Of a stretch of DNA of 64,000 nt, positions 8,432 to 17,284 are shown one piece after another. The DNA is from B25-G16 sp964549945 (GTDB lineage: Bacteria > Desulfobacterota > DSM-4660 > Desulfatiglandales > B25-G16), in the NCBI GenBank assembly GCA_964549945.1, contig CAZJXD010000005.1, forward strand, positions 1 to 64,000, read 5' to 3'. Position numbers and translations under genes: made by a program. The notes under the pieces were generated by a model. The model was given only the letters and a program-made list of their open reading frames with translations. It was not told where the DNA came from and did not search any database. Positions within the stretch are counted from its first letter, which is position 1; every line of letters starts with the position of its first letter.

Positions 8432-9070
8432 TCACCCAGCGGGTTTTCTCTGCCCACTGAATGCCTTGTAGAATGTTTGAATCATGAGCTTGAAATCCAG
8501 CAGCAGATTCCAGTTATCCACGTACCAACTTTCAAGCCGAAGCTTCTCTGGCAATATGTGATTGATATAGTGGGCTTCGGGGTCATCTTTATCGTTGAGG
8601 ATGTGGCTTTCCTGCCAATAGACAACAGTTCCGTAACCCGTGATTCCAGGTTTGATAGAAAGTATCTTCTCCCTCACCTCTTGAGGCCAATACCTGGCAT
8701 ATTTGGGGACCTCCGGCCTGGGGCCTACTATGCTCATTTCTCCCTTAAAGACATTTATGAACTGCGCCAGCTCATTCAGGCTCAGCATTCTAATAAATTT
8801 TCCCGCTTTCGTGATTCTGGGGTCATCCGTTTTTGTGAGGAGAGGGCCCTTTATGTGTGCATCATGATCCATTGTGGAGAACTTGTAGAGTCTAAACGGC
8901 TTTCCTTTTTCCCCTAACCTTTCTTGCCTGAAAAAGATTTTTTTGTTTCCATCCAATCTGATAATAACACAGGCCGGCATCAAGAGCGGAGAGAAAATAG
9001 TCAGCCCAAATACTGATCCCATTATATCGATGGCACGCTTGAGTATTTGGTTTTTTAAGATTTTATTCAT
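8432..9070 (-). CDS. Sugar transferase, monotopic phosphoglycosyl transferase
   Basis: A 212-residue member of the bacterial sugar transferase family (PglC/WcaJ core without the polytopic N-terminal part). It has one N-terminal hydrophobic segment (IMGSVFGLTIFSPLLMPACVII) and the usual core MSIVGPRPEVPKYA and KPGITGYG. These enzymes start a repeat unit by moving a sugar-phosphate onto the lipid carrier. Two conserved places are unusual: the catalytic Asp-Glu pair normally written LDELPQ reads LNELAQ (Asn codon at 8774-8776), and the normal KFRTM reads KFSTM. The Asp is the nucleophile in the studied family member PglC, so activity is uncertain. It is the only initiating transferase in the window. 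It lies 10 bases upstream of the LegB-like gene. Confidence 0.85.
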   Translation of the reverse strand: MNKILKNQILKRAIDIMGSVFGLTIFSPLLMPACVIIRLDGNKKIFFRQERLGEKGKPFRLYKFSTMDHDAHIKGPLLTKTDDPRITKAGKFIRMLSLNELAQFINVFKGEMSIVGPRPEVPKYARYWPQEVREKILSIKPGITGYGTVVYWQESHILNDKDDPEAHYINHILPEKLRLESWYVDNWNLLLDFKLMIQTFYKAFSGQRKPAG

Positions 9071-9175
9071 GTAAGGATGAGCTTATTGAATGGATTAGAA
9101 AATGCTGAGTTCCTGAATGGAGATATCACAAGTATGAAACAATGCGAGCACAATATTGTCTTAGCTGTTGGAATA

Positions 9176-10321
9176 TCATAATTTGATAGCGCTTGAGGTT
9201 GCTGCTGCAAGGCTTTCCCCCATGTAAGCTACCTCTTCATTAGTCAATCTACTATTGATGGGTAATGAGAGTATTTCACCGCCGAGCCGGTCACTATTGC
9301 TGAGATCCTCATTTGTCACCGCATACTTTCTAAAGATGCTCTGCAAATGGAGAGGTGGAAAACATACCCTCGTTTGGATACCTTGTTCTGCCAACCTATC
9401 ACTGAGTTGATCTCGGGAGACACCGGTAGCTTTTGCATTTACTCGAATCGTATACATTTGATAGGTATGTGTGCGGTCCTCCAATGATGCAGGTGGCTCG
9501 AGGCCACGAATTCGCTTAATGATAGCTGAGAGCAACCCAGCCAACTGGCGCTTTCGGTCAAGGATGCGAGTAAGCTTCTTTAGTTGCTCTATACCGATAG
9601 CAGCCTGCATTTCTGTCATACGATAGTTGTACCCTACCATCTCATATTCATAGGTAGTCCGGCTGCCATGATTTCTAAACATACGCAGACGATTATCCAA
9701 CTCTTCATCATTGGTAGTGACTATACCTCCTTCACCGGTCGTAATGTTCTTGTTGGGGGTAAAACTAAACATCCCTGCTCGACCTAACGAGCCTACATTC
9801 CGTTTCCTATATTCTGCACCATGCGCCTCTGCTGCATCTTCTATGATCGCCAAACCGTATCGCTTTCCGATTTCCAGGATCGGCTCCATGTCCGCCGCCT
9901 GTCCTGCATAGTGAACTGGAATAACCGCCCTGGTGCGCGGGGTGATGCATCGCTTGATTGATTGCGGATCTATGTTCAGCGTCCCCATGTCTACATCGGC
10001 GAAAACGGGGCTTGCCCCGGTGTGCATTATGGACGTAGCCGTTGAAATGAATGTGATATCAGGGACGATCACCTCATCGCCAGGGCCAATGCCCATTGCA
10101 AGCAAGATTGCATGCAAGGCAACAGTACCATTGCAAAATGAAACAGCATGTCTAACTCCTACGAGTTCTGCGAAAGCCCTCTCGAACTGCGGCACCTTGG
10201 GTCCTGCAGAAAGCCAACCTGATAAAACCACATCGTAGACGGCACGCGCTTCTTCCTCGCCAATGAACGGATCGGCCATGGGGATCTTCCAGGTTTCTCC
10301 TACGGTTTCTTTACTCTTCAT
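9176..10321 (-). CDS. DegT/DnrJ/EryC1/StrS family sugar aminotransferase
   Basis: A full-length (381 residue) PLP-dependent sugar aminotransferase. It shows SFCNGTVALHAILLAMGIG, VIVPDITFISTATSI, IIEDAAEAHGA and the PLP lysine in FSFTPNKNITTGEGG, plus the C-terminal PPLHLQSIFRKY. Enzymes of this family add an amino group from glutamate to a keto-sugar nucleotide, for example the product of the LegB-like dehydratase encoded three genes downstream. It resembles perosamine synthase/ArnB-like members, but the sugar position cannot be fixed from sequence. It may functionally replace the internally deleted copy at 6344-6685. Confidence 0.9.
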   Translation of the reverse strand: MKSKETVGETWKIPMADPFIGEEEARAVYDVVLSGWLSAGPKVPQFERAFAELVGVRHAVSFCNGTVALHAILLAMGIGPGDEVIVPDITFISTATSIMHTGASPVFADVDMGTLNIDPQSIKRCITPRTRAVIPVHYAGQAADMEPILEIGKRYGLAIIEDAAEAHGAEYRKRNVGSLGRAGMFSFTPNKNITTGEGGIVTTNDEELDNRLRMFRNHGSRTTYEYEMVGYNYRMTEMQAAIGIEQLKKLTRILDRKRQLAGLLSAIIKRIRGLEPPASLEDRTHTYQMYTIRVNAKATGVSRDQLSDRLAEQGIQTRVCFPPLHLQSIFRKYAVTNEDLSNSDRLGGEILSLPINSRLTNEEVAYMGESLAAATSSAIKL

Positions 10322-10387
10322 CTGGCACCAATTGGCACCCTATTTCCTCTGACTCATCTTGTGTCTGCTTGTAATCAGAGTGCGATC

Positions 10388-11746
10388 TTAATGACCAGAA
10401 CGTCCTGCACGCTCTTTAATAATGGTCATTGAGTTGGTCTTGTTGTTCAGCTGCCGATAAGTGATTCTGTCCTGAAAGTATTGGACCAGGTATTTCTGCC
10501 AATATTGTAAATCGTCATTGGAAAGGGCCTTCGTCCGGGTATAGGTGTTCAAATACTCGCATGAATTGTCATAGTCAATATGCTTGTGCAGATCGTGGTT
10601 GTAGCCAGGGCTTCCGGGTACAGGTATGTAAATAGTGAAACCCACCACGTCGGGATCGAGTTCCTCAATGAAAGGGATTCGGTTCAGGATAGTCTGCTCG
10701 GTCTCTTCAGGCGTGAACCCAAGGATAAAATAGGCCCTCCGGATAAGGCCCATCTCCTTAGTTATACGGAAGGCTTCTTTTACCTGTTCTGGCGTGATAG
10801 GCTTGCCTGTCAGGTGCATGAGGCTGGGGTCACTTTCTACCCCCATCCACACCTCTGTGCATCCCGCTTCAACCATCTTCTCCAGCGCCCGCCTGGCCGA
10901 TGGTTTTAAAATAGTAGAGGCTACCACATTCATGCCAAACTTGAACTCGATGCCGCGCCGGATTTTTAGCTCCGCCATTTTCTGCATCTCAGGAGTCACG
11001 AAAATCTCGGCATCGCACATCAAGACCATGCTTTCCCGGTCCATGCCGTATTTATCCCTCAAGACCCGCATCTCATCCACGATGTTCTCGGCAGTTCTGG
11101 ACCTGCCATGCATGCGAGTGAGGCTGCCAGCAGCACAGAAGATACACCCGAACGGACACCCGCCTCGCTGCATCTCCATGGAGGTTTTGTGTCCCTCTCC
11201 GAGCTTACGCAGCTTCTCGAAATTCCGATCAATGCGAATCAGGTCACGGTCTGGAAAGGGAATCTCGTTCAAGTGCGCCATGAGCGGTTTGCGGATCACC
11301 CTCTGAGCAATGGGGTTTGAGAGAATTTCGACCCAACTCTCTTCACCAGGTCCCTGGACGAAGTAATCAACGTGGCCTCCATACATCTCTAACAACTGTG
11401 GTTCCGTCAGTCCACTCACGGCATAGCCTCCCCAGACTATCCTCGCCCGAGGATTGATATTCTCGATCTCTCGCACCAGGCTCAGAGCATGCCCCACCTG
11501 GAAAGAGGTCAGCGAAAAGCCCACTACGTCAGCATCCTCACAACTGGCAATAATCTCATCGTCAGAATCGAACTCAGCGCTGAAGAAGCTGTACTGCTCA
11601 GGCCGAATGCCGAACTTGTATGAGTAGCTCGCCAGGTACCCTAAACCCAGACACTCCCAGGCGTGCTGACTTCGTGGACTGACGAGCACAATTTTGCACT
11701 TATCAGTTTTCGTATTAGCTACCTCCCTCATTTCCTGCCCTACCAT
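10388..11746 (-). CDS. B12-binding-domain radical SAM protein
   Basis: An N-terminal cobalamin-binding-like domain (KIVLVSPRSQHAWECLGLGYL, then DADVVGFSLTSFQ and IVWGGYAVS) is followed by a radical SAM core with the cluster motif GGCPFGCIFC. The family includes methyltransferases and ring or chain modifying enzymes, so a modification of a glycan or lipid is possible but unproven. The ATG at 11746 is chosen; the open frame continues upstream to TTG 11869, but that extension is recognisable as the tail of an unrelated glycosyltransferase remnant, so it should not belong to the protein. ATG 11731 is also possible, and no Shine-Dalgarno sequence clearly decides. A second B12-type radical SAM protein is encoded at 28157-29632. 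Confidence 0.85.
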   Translation of the reverse strand: MVGQEMREVANTKTDKCKIVLVSPRSQHAWECLGLGYLASYSYKFGIRPEQYSFFSAEFDSDDEIIASCEDADVVGFSLTSFQVGHALSLVREIENINPRARIVWGGYAVSGLTEPQLLEMYGGHVDYFVQGPGEESWVEILSNPIAQRVIRKPLMAHLNEIPFPDRDLIRIDRNFEKLRKLGEGHKTSMEMQRGGCPFGCIFCAAGSLTRMHGRSRTAENIVDEMRVLRDKYGMDRESMVLMCDAEIFVTPEMQKMAELKIRRGIEFKFGMNVVASTILKPSARRALEKMVEAGCTEVWMGVESDPSLMHLTGKPITPEQVKEAFRITKEMGLIRRAYFILGFTPEETEQTILNRIPFIEELDPDVVGFTIYIPVPGSPGYNHDLHKHIDYDNSCEYLNTYTRTKALSNDDLQYWQKYLVQYFQDRITYRQLNNKTNSMTIIKERAGRSGH

Positions 11747-11757
11747 AAGTTGGCTGG

Positions 11758-11915
11758 CTAATAGCCTCTTGTTCTTCCTCACTGCTCTCTTCTTCCCTGA
11801 TAAAAACCGAATAACTCCCTGTATCGCTGCGGCATAGACGAGACAGAAATAAAAATGCAAACTGAGCAATGACTTTGCTTCAGTAGCTGGCTACTGGATA
11901 TCGGCAATTCTTCTT
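11758..11915 (-). pseudogene. Remnant of a family 2 glycosyltransferase 3' end (copy A)
   Basis: The minus strand here encodes FYFCLVYAAAIQGVIRFLSG followed by KKRAV. This matches the C-terminal membrane helix and tail of processive GT2 glycosyltransferases (typically ...NLAALWGFWRFLxGKxxxWEP). It aligns codon by codon with copy B at 14556-14720, although both have drifted. It directly precedes the radical SAM gene and has fused in frame with it. No catalytic part of the gene remains. Confidence 0.6.
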
Positions 11916-12011
11916 ATAGTGGCATCAGGTAAGAGCTAAGTAACCAATATTTAAGGCCCCTCAGGTGCGAAAGGTTTTGGGTTGGATGAAGATTATCTTA
12001 GGTAGTATTTC

Positions 12012-14375
12012 TTATTCTCCCCAAATCTCAATTTCAGACAGGATCAATTGGCTGTCTTGGTCAGTTTCCCCGTTTTGCCCTTGTCCAAATGAGAATTTCA
12101 AATATTGCCAATCCCCTTGTAAATTGTAGGACTTGTCCAATACAGCAGAAGTGAAAGGCTTTGAATCAGACTTGGCCAGGAAAGTCCAGTCAGTGTGGTT
12201 GATACTACCTTCTATGATTACTTCCGGAATCTGTCCACTGTAGAATATCTTAGCTTTGTCTAGGTGGTATGATCTCTTTAAATCAAAGGTAATACTGAAT
12301 GGCTCTCTCTCTTTCCAACTAACCACCCAAGGGTGTGTATCCACAGGCCCCACCCACCTGCCTGTTATTCTTTCGGCTATAGCTTCCAACCGATTGGTCA
12401 GGTGCCCTAGAGGGAATGGTATCCCTTCCTTGCCTCCGTTATCATTGCCTTCCTGCACAAAATTGGGAGCGAGGCTATAGTAATAGCTTCCCTTGACAGC
12501 AGCATTTTTTTTCATATTGGGAAGATTTTCCTTAAAAAAGGCGTGATTATTGGTGAGACATTTTCCTTTTGGCACATCTATATCCAGAGCCTCAAATGGC
12601 GGGAACTTAAATCTCCAGATATCTCTTCCTATCTTAATGCCATGGCGTTTGAAAAGGTCTCGCCAAAAGTCGATCCAGACAGGCTCTTCCGGTGCTTGAA
12701 TCGTAAAGGGGTTAAATGCAAAATAAATAATTTCCCCTGTCCCGGCTTTTTTTGCTATTAAGGCAGGATAATGGTCTTGAAAAGCTCCTAAAACTCTAAC
12801 TTTCTCATCTAAAAAAACATAGAATCCACGATCATGGGCTGGCATGTTCCTATTATTTACGATTACCCCTTGAAGGTAAGGTCTTTTACACATATTTCTT
12901 ATTCCAAAAAGAGACCTTCGTAAATGATCTGAAGAATCTCCATTTATATCGAAAGAGAAGGCCTCAGGGTCAGTACAAATAAGAATTCCTCCCCTTTCAA
13001 CAAATTTTATGATCTTGTGTACAACATTGGAACGTTCATATTTGGCATAAGGCACAATCAATATCTTGTATTGCTCCAGTTTTTTGATATTTCTCTCGAT
13101 CTGACGGTCATCGACAAACTCAAACCAGGTTCGGCAAAGGGGGCCAGTTATGCAGTAAGCAGAAAGCATTTCTTCTGGCAAAGAACTGCCATGCCTGGCT
13201 GAAAGAGAATCCGAAGAATATAAAATGGCTATGTCAGGATCATTAGGAATTCTAACTTTATTCATGGATGTAATATGTTTGCAGATCTCAAGAATGGCTA
13301 GCCAGCGGAGGGGTGAGGCATATTTATGATGATTCAATTCTCGGTCAAACCACTCCACTGCCAGTAAAAATACACCACTTCCTCCATTACGGAATACCTG
13401 GCTAAAGCGTTCCCTGATATGTTCAGGCGTGGGAGAACCCAAGTAATCACAGCACTGCACAGTAGTGTAAGCAGGTTTCCCACTCAGATCTACCAGAGAT
13501 TTAGTTGCATACCCTACCATTAACTTATGGGCTAGATATGGGCTCTGGAGATTATTGATTGCTTGACCCACTGCAATGTCAATGAATGGGGCAAACCCAC
13601 TGTAATCATCGGGAGGAACATTTCCGGCGGGATCGGGCCCGACAATGACAACATTGGGATGAGTTAGCTTCACTTGCTTATATAATTTTGCATAACGTTC
13701 TTTGAGTTTATCTGTAACCCAGCGCTTATAAGCAATCCAGCGAAAAGGATTAGAATCTTCATCCGATTCTGGCATTCCATACTTGCCGAATCCATAATCT
13801 CTTTTGATTTCCTCATTAGCCTCTCGGATGAAACCATATCTGGCATTCTCGGGAACTACTTGCGTGGCTAAAGAGTATACTTCATCCCCAACAAAAAATC
13901 CCCATAGTCCCTTTCCAGCCCATTGTGTAAGTTTCTCTTCAGCATCTTTTAGAAATCTCTCTTCTATTCTTGGATCAAGTATCCATGGTCTTTTTTTTCC
14001 AGTAGTTATTACTAGGGGGACTTCCGCATGAGTCGATTCCAAGGGTAGCAGAAATGGCACATCATATTCCTGACATTTTTCAGGATAATACATGGGAATC
14101 AAATGATACTGCTTCATTTCATCGTATTGCTCACCTAACGACCATCGATGACCGAATTTTAGAGCGTAACTTCGAAATAGATCTTCATCGGTGTTATATC
14201 CCCAATAAGGGACAGATTTGCATGTTCCTGGTTGATCGGTCAGCAATTCCTCAAACAAAGGATCTTCTAATTGGTAGTAGCTATTAGAAGCTTCGACATA
14301 GGCTGGATTTACAAAATATAGTACAATAAAAGAAAGGATGAATGCAGTAAGTTGATTCGCAAATTCTTCTTTCAT
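12012..14375 (-). CDS. Secreted glycoside-hydrolase-like protein with a discoidin-like C-terminus
   Basis: A protein of about 787 residues with an N-terminal signal peptide (LTAFILSFIVLYFVNPAYVEA). The first half looks like a TIM-barrel glycosidase: GLWGFFVGDEVYS and GGSGVFLLAVEWFDREL are in the right style. A middle part resembles the class-I-amidotransferase-like domain of GH42-type enzymes (EQYKILIVPYAKYE, FVERGGILICTDPEAFSFD). The last about 140 residues (HPWVVSWKEREPFSITFDL, LSEIEIWGE) resemble an F5/8 type C (discoidin) carbohydrate-binding domain. I cannot name a GH family or prove catalytic acids. ATG 14375 is chosen over 14396 since it places the signal peptide correctly. Inside an export locus, a secreted glycosidase could trim, release or remodel the polymer. 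Confidence 0.6.
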   Translation of the reverse strand: MKEEFANQLTAFILSFIVLYFVNPAYVEASNSYYQLEDPLFEELLTDQPGTCKSVPYWGYNTDEDLFRSYALKFGHRWSLGEQYDEMKQYHLIPMYYPEKCQEYDVPFLLPLESTHAEVPLVITTGKKRPWILDPRIEERFLKDAEEKLTQWAGKGLWGFFVGDEVYSLATQVVPENARYGFIREANEEIKRDYGFGKYGMPESDEDSNPFRWIAYKRWVTDKLKERYAKLYKQVKLTHPNVVIVGPDPAGNVPPDDYSGFAPFIDIAVGQAINNLQSPYLAHKLMVGYATKSLVDLSGKPAYTTVQCCDYLGSPTPEHIRERFSQVFRNGGSGVFLLAVEWFDRELNHHKYASPLRWLAILEICKHITSMNKVRIPNDPDIAILYSSDSLSARHGSSLPEEMLSAYCITGPLCRTWFEFVDDRQIERNIKKLEQYKILIVPYAKYERSNVVHKIIKFVERGGILICTDPEAFSFDINGDSSDHLRRSLFGIRNMCKRPYLQGVIVNNRNMPAHDRGFYVFLDEKVRVLGAFQDHYPALIAKKAGTGEIIYFAFNPFTIQAPEEPVWIDFWRDLFKRHGIKIGRDIWRFKFPPFEALDIDVPKGKCLTNNHAFFKENLPNMKKNAAVKGSYYYSLAPNFVQEGNDNGGKEGIPFPLGHLTNRLEAIAERITGRWVGPVDTHPWVVSWKEREPFSITFDLKRSYHLDKAKIFYSGQIPEVIIEGSINHTDWTFLAKSDSKPFTSAVLDKSYNLQGDWQYLKFSFGQGQNGETDQDSQLILSEIEIWGE

Positions 14376-14555
14376 CACTATTCTTCTATCATGCAAAGAT
14401 GGCGATCTCGCTGATGGGTTAAACTATTTGCAGCATCTTATGTGGAACGGGGCTTACAATGATCAGGATATGGGGAGGAATCGCAAGATATGAAAAACTG
14501 AGGAAAAATGTAAACCCATTTGCCCAATCATGTGAATCCTAAAGCATGGGTGTCT

Positions 14556-14720
14556 CAGCTACCCCTTACCGGCTCCCACACCGCCTTCTTCTTTCCTGAC
14601 AAGAACTGAATAATCCCCCACATAGCCTCAGTATTTACCAGACAGAATTAGAAAGGCAAACTGAGCACGCGCTTTATGAATCGCAATTGGCTATTGGTTA
14701 TTACCAATTGGGAATGCTCC
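14556..14720 (-). pseudogene. Remnant of a family 2 glycosyltransferase 3' end (copy B)
   Basis: The gap 14397-14843 carries no intact gene. Its middle encodes, on the minus strand, FCLVNTEAMWGIIQFLSGKK followed by KAVWEPVRG and a stop: the classic C-terminus of a GT2 glycosyltransferase. An in-frame TAA a few codons upstream and the lack of any catalytic domain show it is dead. It is the better preserved of two related tails (see 11758-11915). I see nothing identifiable in the rest of the gap. Confidence 0.65.
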
Positions 14721-14843
14721 AATAAAAAATCAACAGAGGCAAAGAGATAAAAAATTATCTGGATCAAAAACAAGGCTAAATAGAACATGTTTATCAAGCA
14801 AAGAAACATTTAAGACAAAGATGGAAATTACGAACAAGCCCGT

Positions 14844-16055
14844 CTAATTTAGTAGAACTTCCTCAAATCTCTTTGCTAATTCCGCTCTGGAATAATATTT
14901 CTTTACATATTTCCTCCCATTCTCTCCGTACCTCAAACGAATCACCTCATTATCATATAGAAGTCTTATTGCCTTGGCCAACTCATCCGGATTTTCGGGT
15001 TCTATACATACCCCCGAGTTTGAATCTTCCAAAATATCTCTACTAACCCCATTACCTGAAAAAATAGTAGGTAACTTGCAGGCCATATAAGTAAGCATCT
15101 TCACTGAAAGTGCATTTTCGCTCAAAGGAATGTTTCTCAACGTAGCCACCCCAATACCAGACATAGAGAGATATTCGTTTAGTTTATTGGGCTGTATTTG
15201 ATCAAAGAACTTCACATTTTTCAGATTGTGTTTTTGAGCCATGTGAACTACCCTATTTTTCTCTGAGCCTTCACCAATAAATAGAAATAGGAATTCTTTT
15301 TGGTTTTCCAAAAGTTTGGCAGCCTCGATTACTGTTTCTACCCCATGAATATACCCATGGGTTCCCGCATAGGTTACGATAAATTTATTTTCGAAATTAA
15401 GTCTCCTTTTCAGGTCGCCTTTATCAGCCAAAGACCGGTAAATATCAATATTTACTCCGTTTGGTATCACAGTTATCTTGTTGGAAGAGATATTCTTCCG
15501 AACTAAGCTTCTTTTGCACCCATCCGTAACTGTTACAATCTTATTAGCTTTTCTGCACAAAAATCTTTCTATCCTTGAAATCAGAGAAACCAACATGTTA
15601 TTTCTAAAAATGCCAAAAGCAATTCCTGCTTCAACCCATAAATCAGAGACATGCAAGATGAATCTACATCTCTTAAATCTACTGATTGTAAATCCTGAAA
15701 TACCTGTAAAAAGAGGTGGATACTCAACAATTACTGCATCGTATTTGCCTGTCATAAATGATACCAAAATAGAGGTGAACATAAATGACACAAAGCCCGC
15801 GAGCCTTGGAAGGAATCCTTTCTTTGGAGAAATAAATGACCACGCCCTGAAAACGTGAATACTGTCTATGACTTCTGTCTGAAAAAGCTTAGTTTTGTAC
15901 CCTGGATATAAAAAACCCCCTGGATAACTGGGGAGAGAAGTTAGCAGCTCTATTTTGTGTCCCTTATTCTTTAAGTGCTCAACTTGTGCAGCAATACGTT
16001 CCTGCACTGCTCCACACTCCGGAAGATAATATTGTGTTAAAAATAAGATCTTCAT
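14844..16055 (-). CDS. Glycosyltransferase family 4, WbuB-like
   Basis: A GT-B fold glycosyltransferase of 403 residues. The N-terminus MKILFLTQYYLPECGAVQER and the HVSDLWVEAG motif are typical of WbuB-like transferases, which add N-acetyl-fucosamine-type sugars. The C-terminal half has IPNGVNIDIYR, FIGEGSEKNRV and a donor-binding segment around LTYMACKLPTIFSGNG. No membrane helix of its own is needed; such enzymes act at the inner face of the cytoplasmic membrane. It lies 2 bases downstream of the next GT4 gene's stop, forming a compact pair. The donor and acceptor are unknown. Confidence 0.88.
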   Translation of the reverse strand: MKILFLTQYYLPECGAVQERIAAQVEHLKNKGHKIELLTSLPSYPGGFLYPGYKTKLFQTEVIDSIHVFRAWSFISPKKGFLPRLAGFVSFMFTSILVSFMTGKYDAVIVEYPPLFTGISGFTISRFKRCRFILHVSDLWVEAGIAFGIFRNNMLVSLISRIERFLCRKANKIVTVTDGCKRSLVRKNISSNKITVIPNGVNIDIYRSLADKGDLKRRLNFENKFIVTYAGTHGYIHGVETVIEAAKLLENQKEFLFLFIGEGSEKNRVVHMAQKHNLKNVKFFDQIQPNKLNEYLSMSGIGVATLRNIPLSENALSVKMLTYMACKLPTIFSGNGVSRDILEDSNSGVCIEPENPDELAKAIRLLYDNEVIRLRYGENGRKYVKKYYSRAELAKRFEEVLLN

Positions 16056-16057
16056 CT

Positions 16058-17284
16058 TCAGTATTTCTTTACATTTTGGGGATCAAAATAGATGCCATAG
16101 AGTTGATCAGCGATCAATTCAATATTAAAATCTTTTTCTACTTTTCTTCTACCATTTTCCCCCATAACTCTCCGTAAATCTGGGTTCTCAATTAAGGTCT
16201 CAATGGCGTCTGCCAAGGCTTGTTCGTCGGCTGGAGGCACAAGAATTCCTTCCTTTCCATTTTCCACTAACTCAGGTATGCCATATACATTTGTACACAC
16301 TACCGGAATTTCCATAGCCATTGCTTCCATTGCTGAAATCGGTATGCCTTCCCTTAGACTGGGCAAAACGAAAATATGTGCATGTTGAAAAAACGGGAAT
16401 ATTTTCTCTGGCAATATCCTTCCTTTCAAGAAAACCATTGATTCTAATCCATATTGGGTAATTAGGTCTTTTAGAAATCGCCTTTGAGAACCTTCACCGA
16501 GGATTTCACAGTTTAAGTTATACCGCTTGTCCCTAAGCATCTGGCATGCCTTAATTAAATATTGGATCCCTTTTATTTCTCTTAACGCAGCGACGCATAG
16601 AATTTTGACGGTGTTACTTTCTCGCATTGTAAGGGCGTCAAACTTAAATTGGTTGAGATCAACTCCACAATGAACCACGTTGACAGCACCCTTTATAAGG
16701 CCATCTGTAAGTCTTACTAGGTACCTCTTATTATATTCGGAAATAGTTATAAAAGGGGACGCGAGGTTCAGTCTTCGTTTCATATCAGGGGGTGGATATT
16801 CATAGATATCCGATCCGTGCCCAGTACAACTGAAGGGGATTCCGGTCAAGCGGGAAATTAGCATAGCAGAAGTAGTTGGTATCGACATAAAATTGGCATG
16901 AATGTGGACAATTTCTAAGCGTTTTATGATTGCAGCAAAATATACTGATTTTGGGAAAATAGCTATAGACTTCAGAAGAGTTATGGGTTTCGGCCAATTG
17001 GCTTTGATGATGTTGAGTAAAGCGCTAAAATATCCGATGGGATCGCAAAATGTGTGACGAATATTGCTAAAAATGAGTTTTTTAGAAAATAAGAAAGGGC
17101 TATGATAGGTGTAAGGAAGAAAGTCTTTAGCATACCTTGTGTAAATTTTTTCCGGTGCCTTCAGAGAAAAAATATATATATGGATACCCCTTTTTCTTAG
17201 CGCGACCATTTCTCTTATCTCAAAAGCACCACCATTTCTCGGAAAAACCGAATATATATATGCAAGTCTCTTTGGGTCGATCAT
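16058..17284 (-). CDS. Glycosyltransferase family 4
   Basis: A GT-B glycosyltransferase of 408 residues of the WcaL/colanic-acid type. Key parts are HIHANFMSIPTTSAM, SCTGHGSDIYEYPPPDMKRR, the VVHCGVDLNQF hinge, EILGEGSQRRFL, and the donor-site E-x7-E region (SLREGIPISAMEAMAMEIPV, VCTNVYGIPELVENG). Its start overlaps the stop of the deacetylase-like gene by 4 bases (ATGA at 17281-17284), so the two are translationally coupled. The sugar transferred cannot be told from sequence. Confidence 0.9.
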   Translation of the reverse strand: MIDPKRLAYIYSVFPRNGGAFEIREMVALRKRGIHIYIFSLKAPEKIYTRYAKDFLPYTYHSPFLFSKKLIFSNIRHTFCDPIGYFSALLNIIKANWPKPITLLKSIAIFPKSVYFAAIIKRLEIVHIHANFMSIPTTSAMLISRLTGIPFSCTGHGSDIYEYPPPDMKRRLNLASPFITISEYNKRYLVRLTDGLIKGAVNVVHCGVDLNQFKFDALTMRESNTVKILCVAALREIKGIQYLIKACQMLRDKRYNLNCEILGEGSQRRFLKDLITQYGLESMVFLKGRILPEKIFPFFQHAHIFVLPSLREGIPISAMEAMAMEIPVVCTNVYGIPELVENGKEGILVPPADEQALADAIETLIENPDLRRVMGENGRRKVEKDFNIELIADQLYGIYFDPQNVKKY

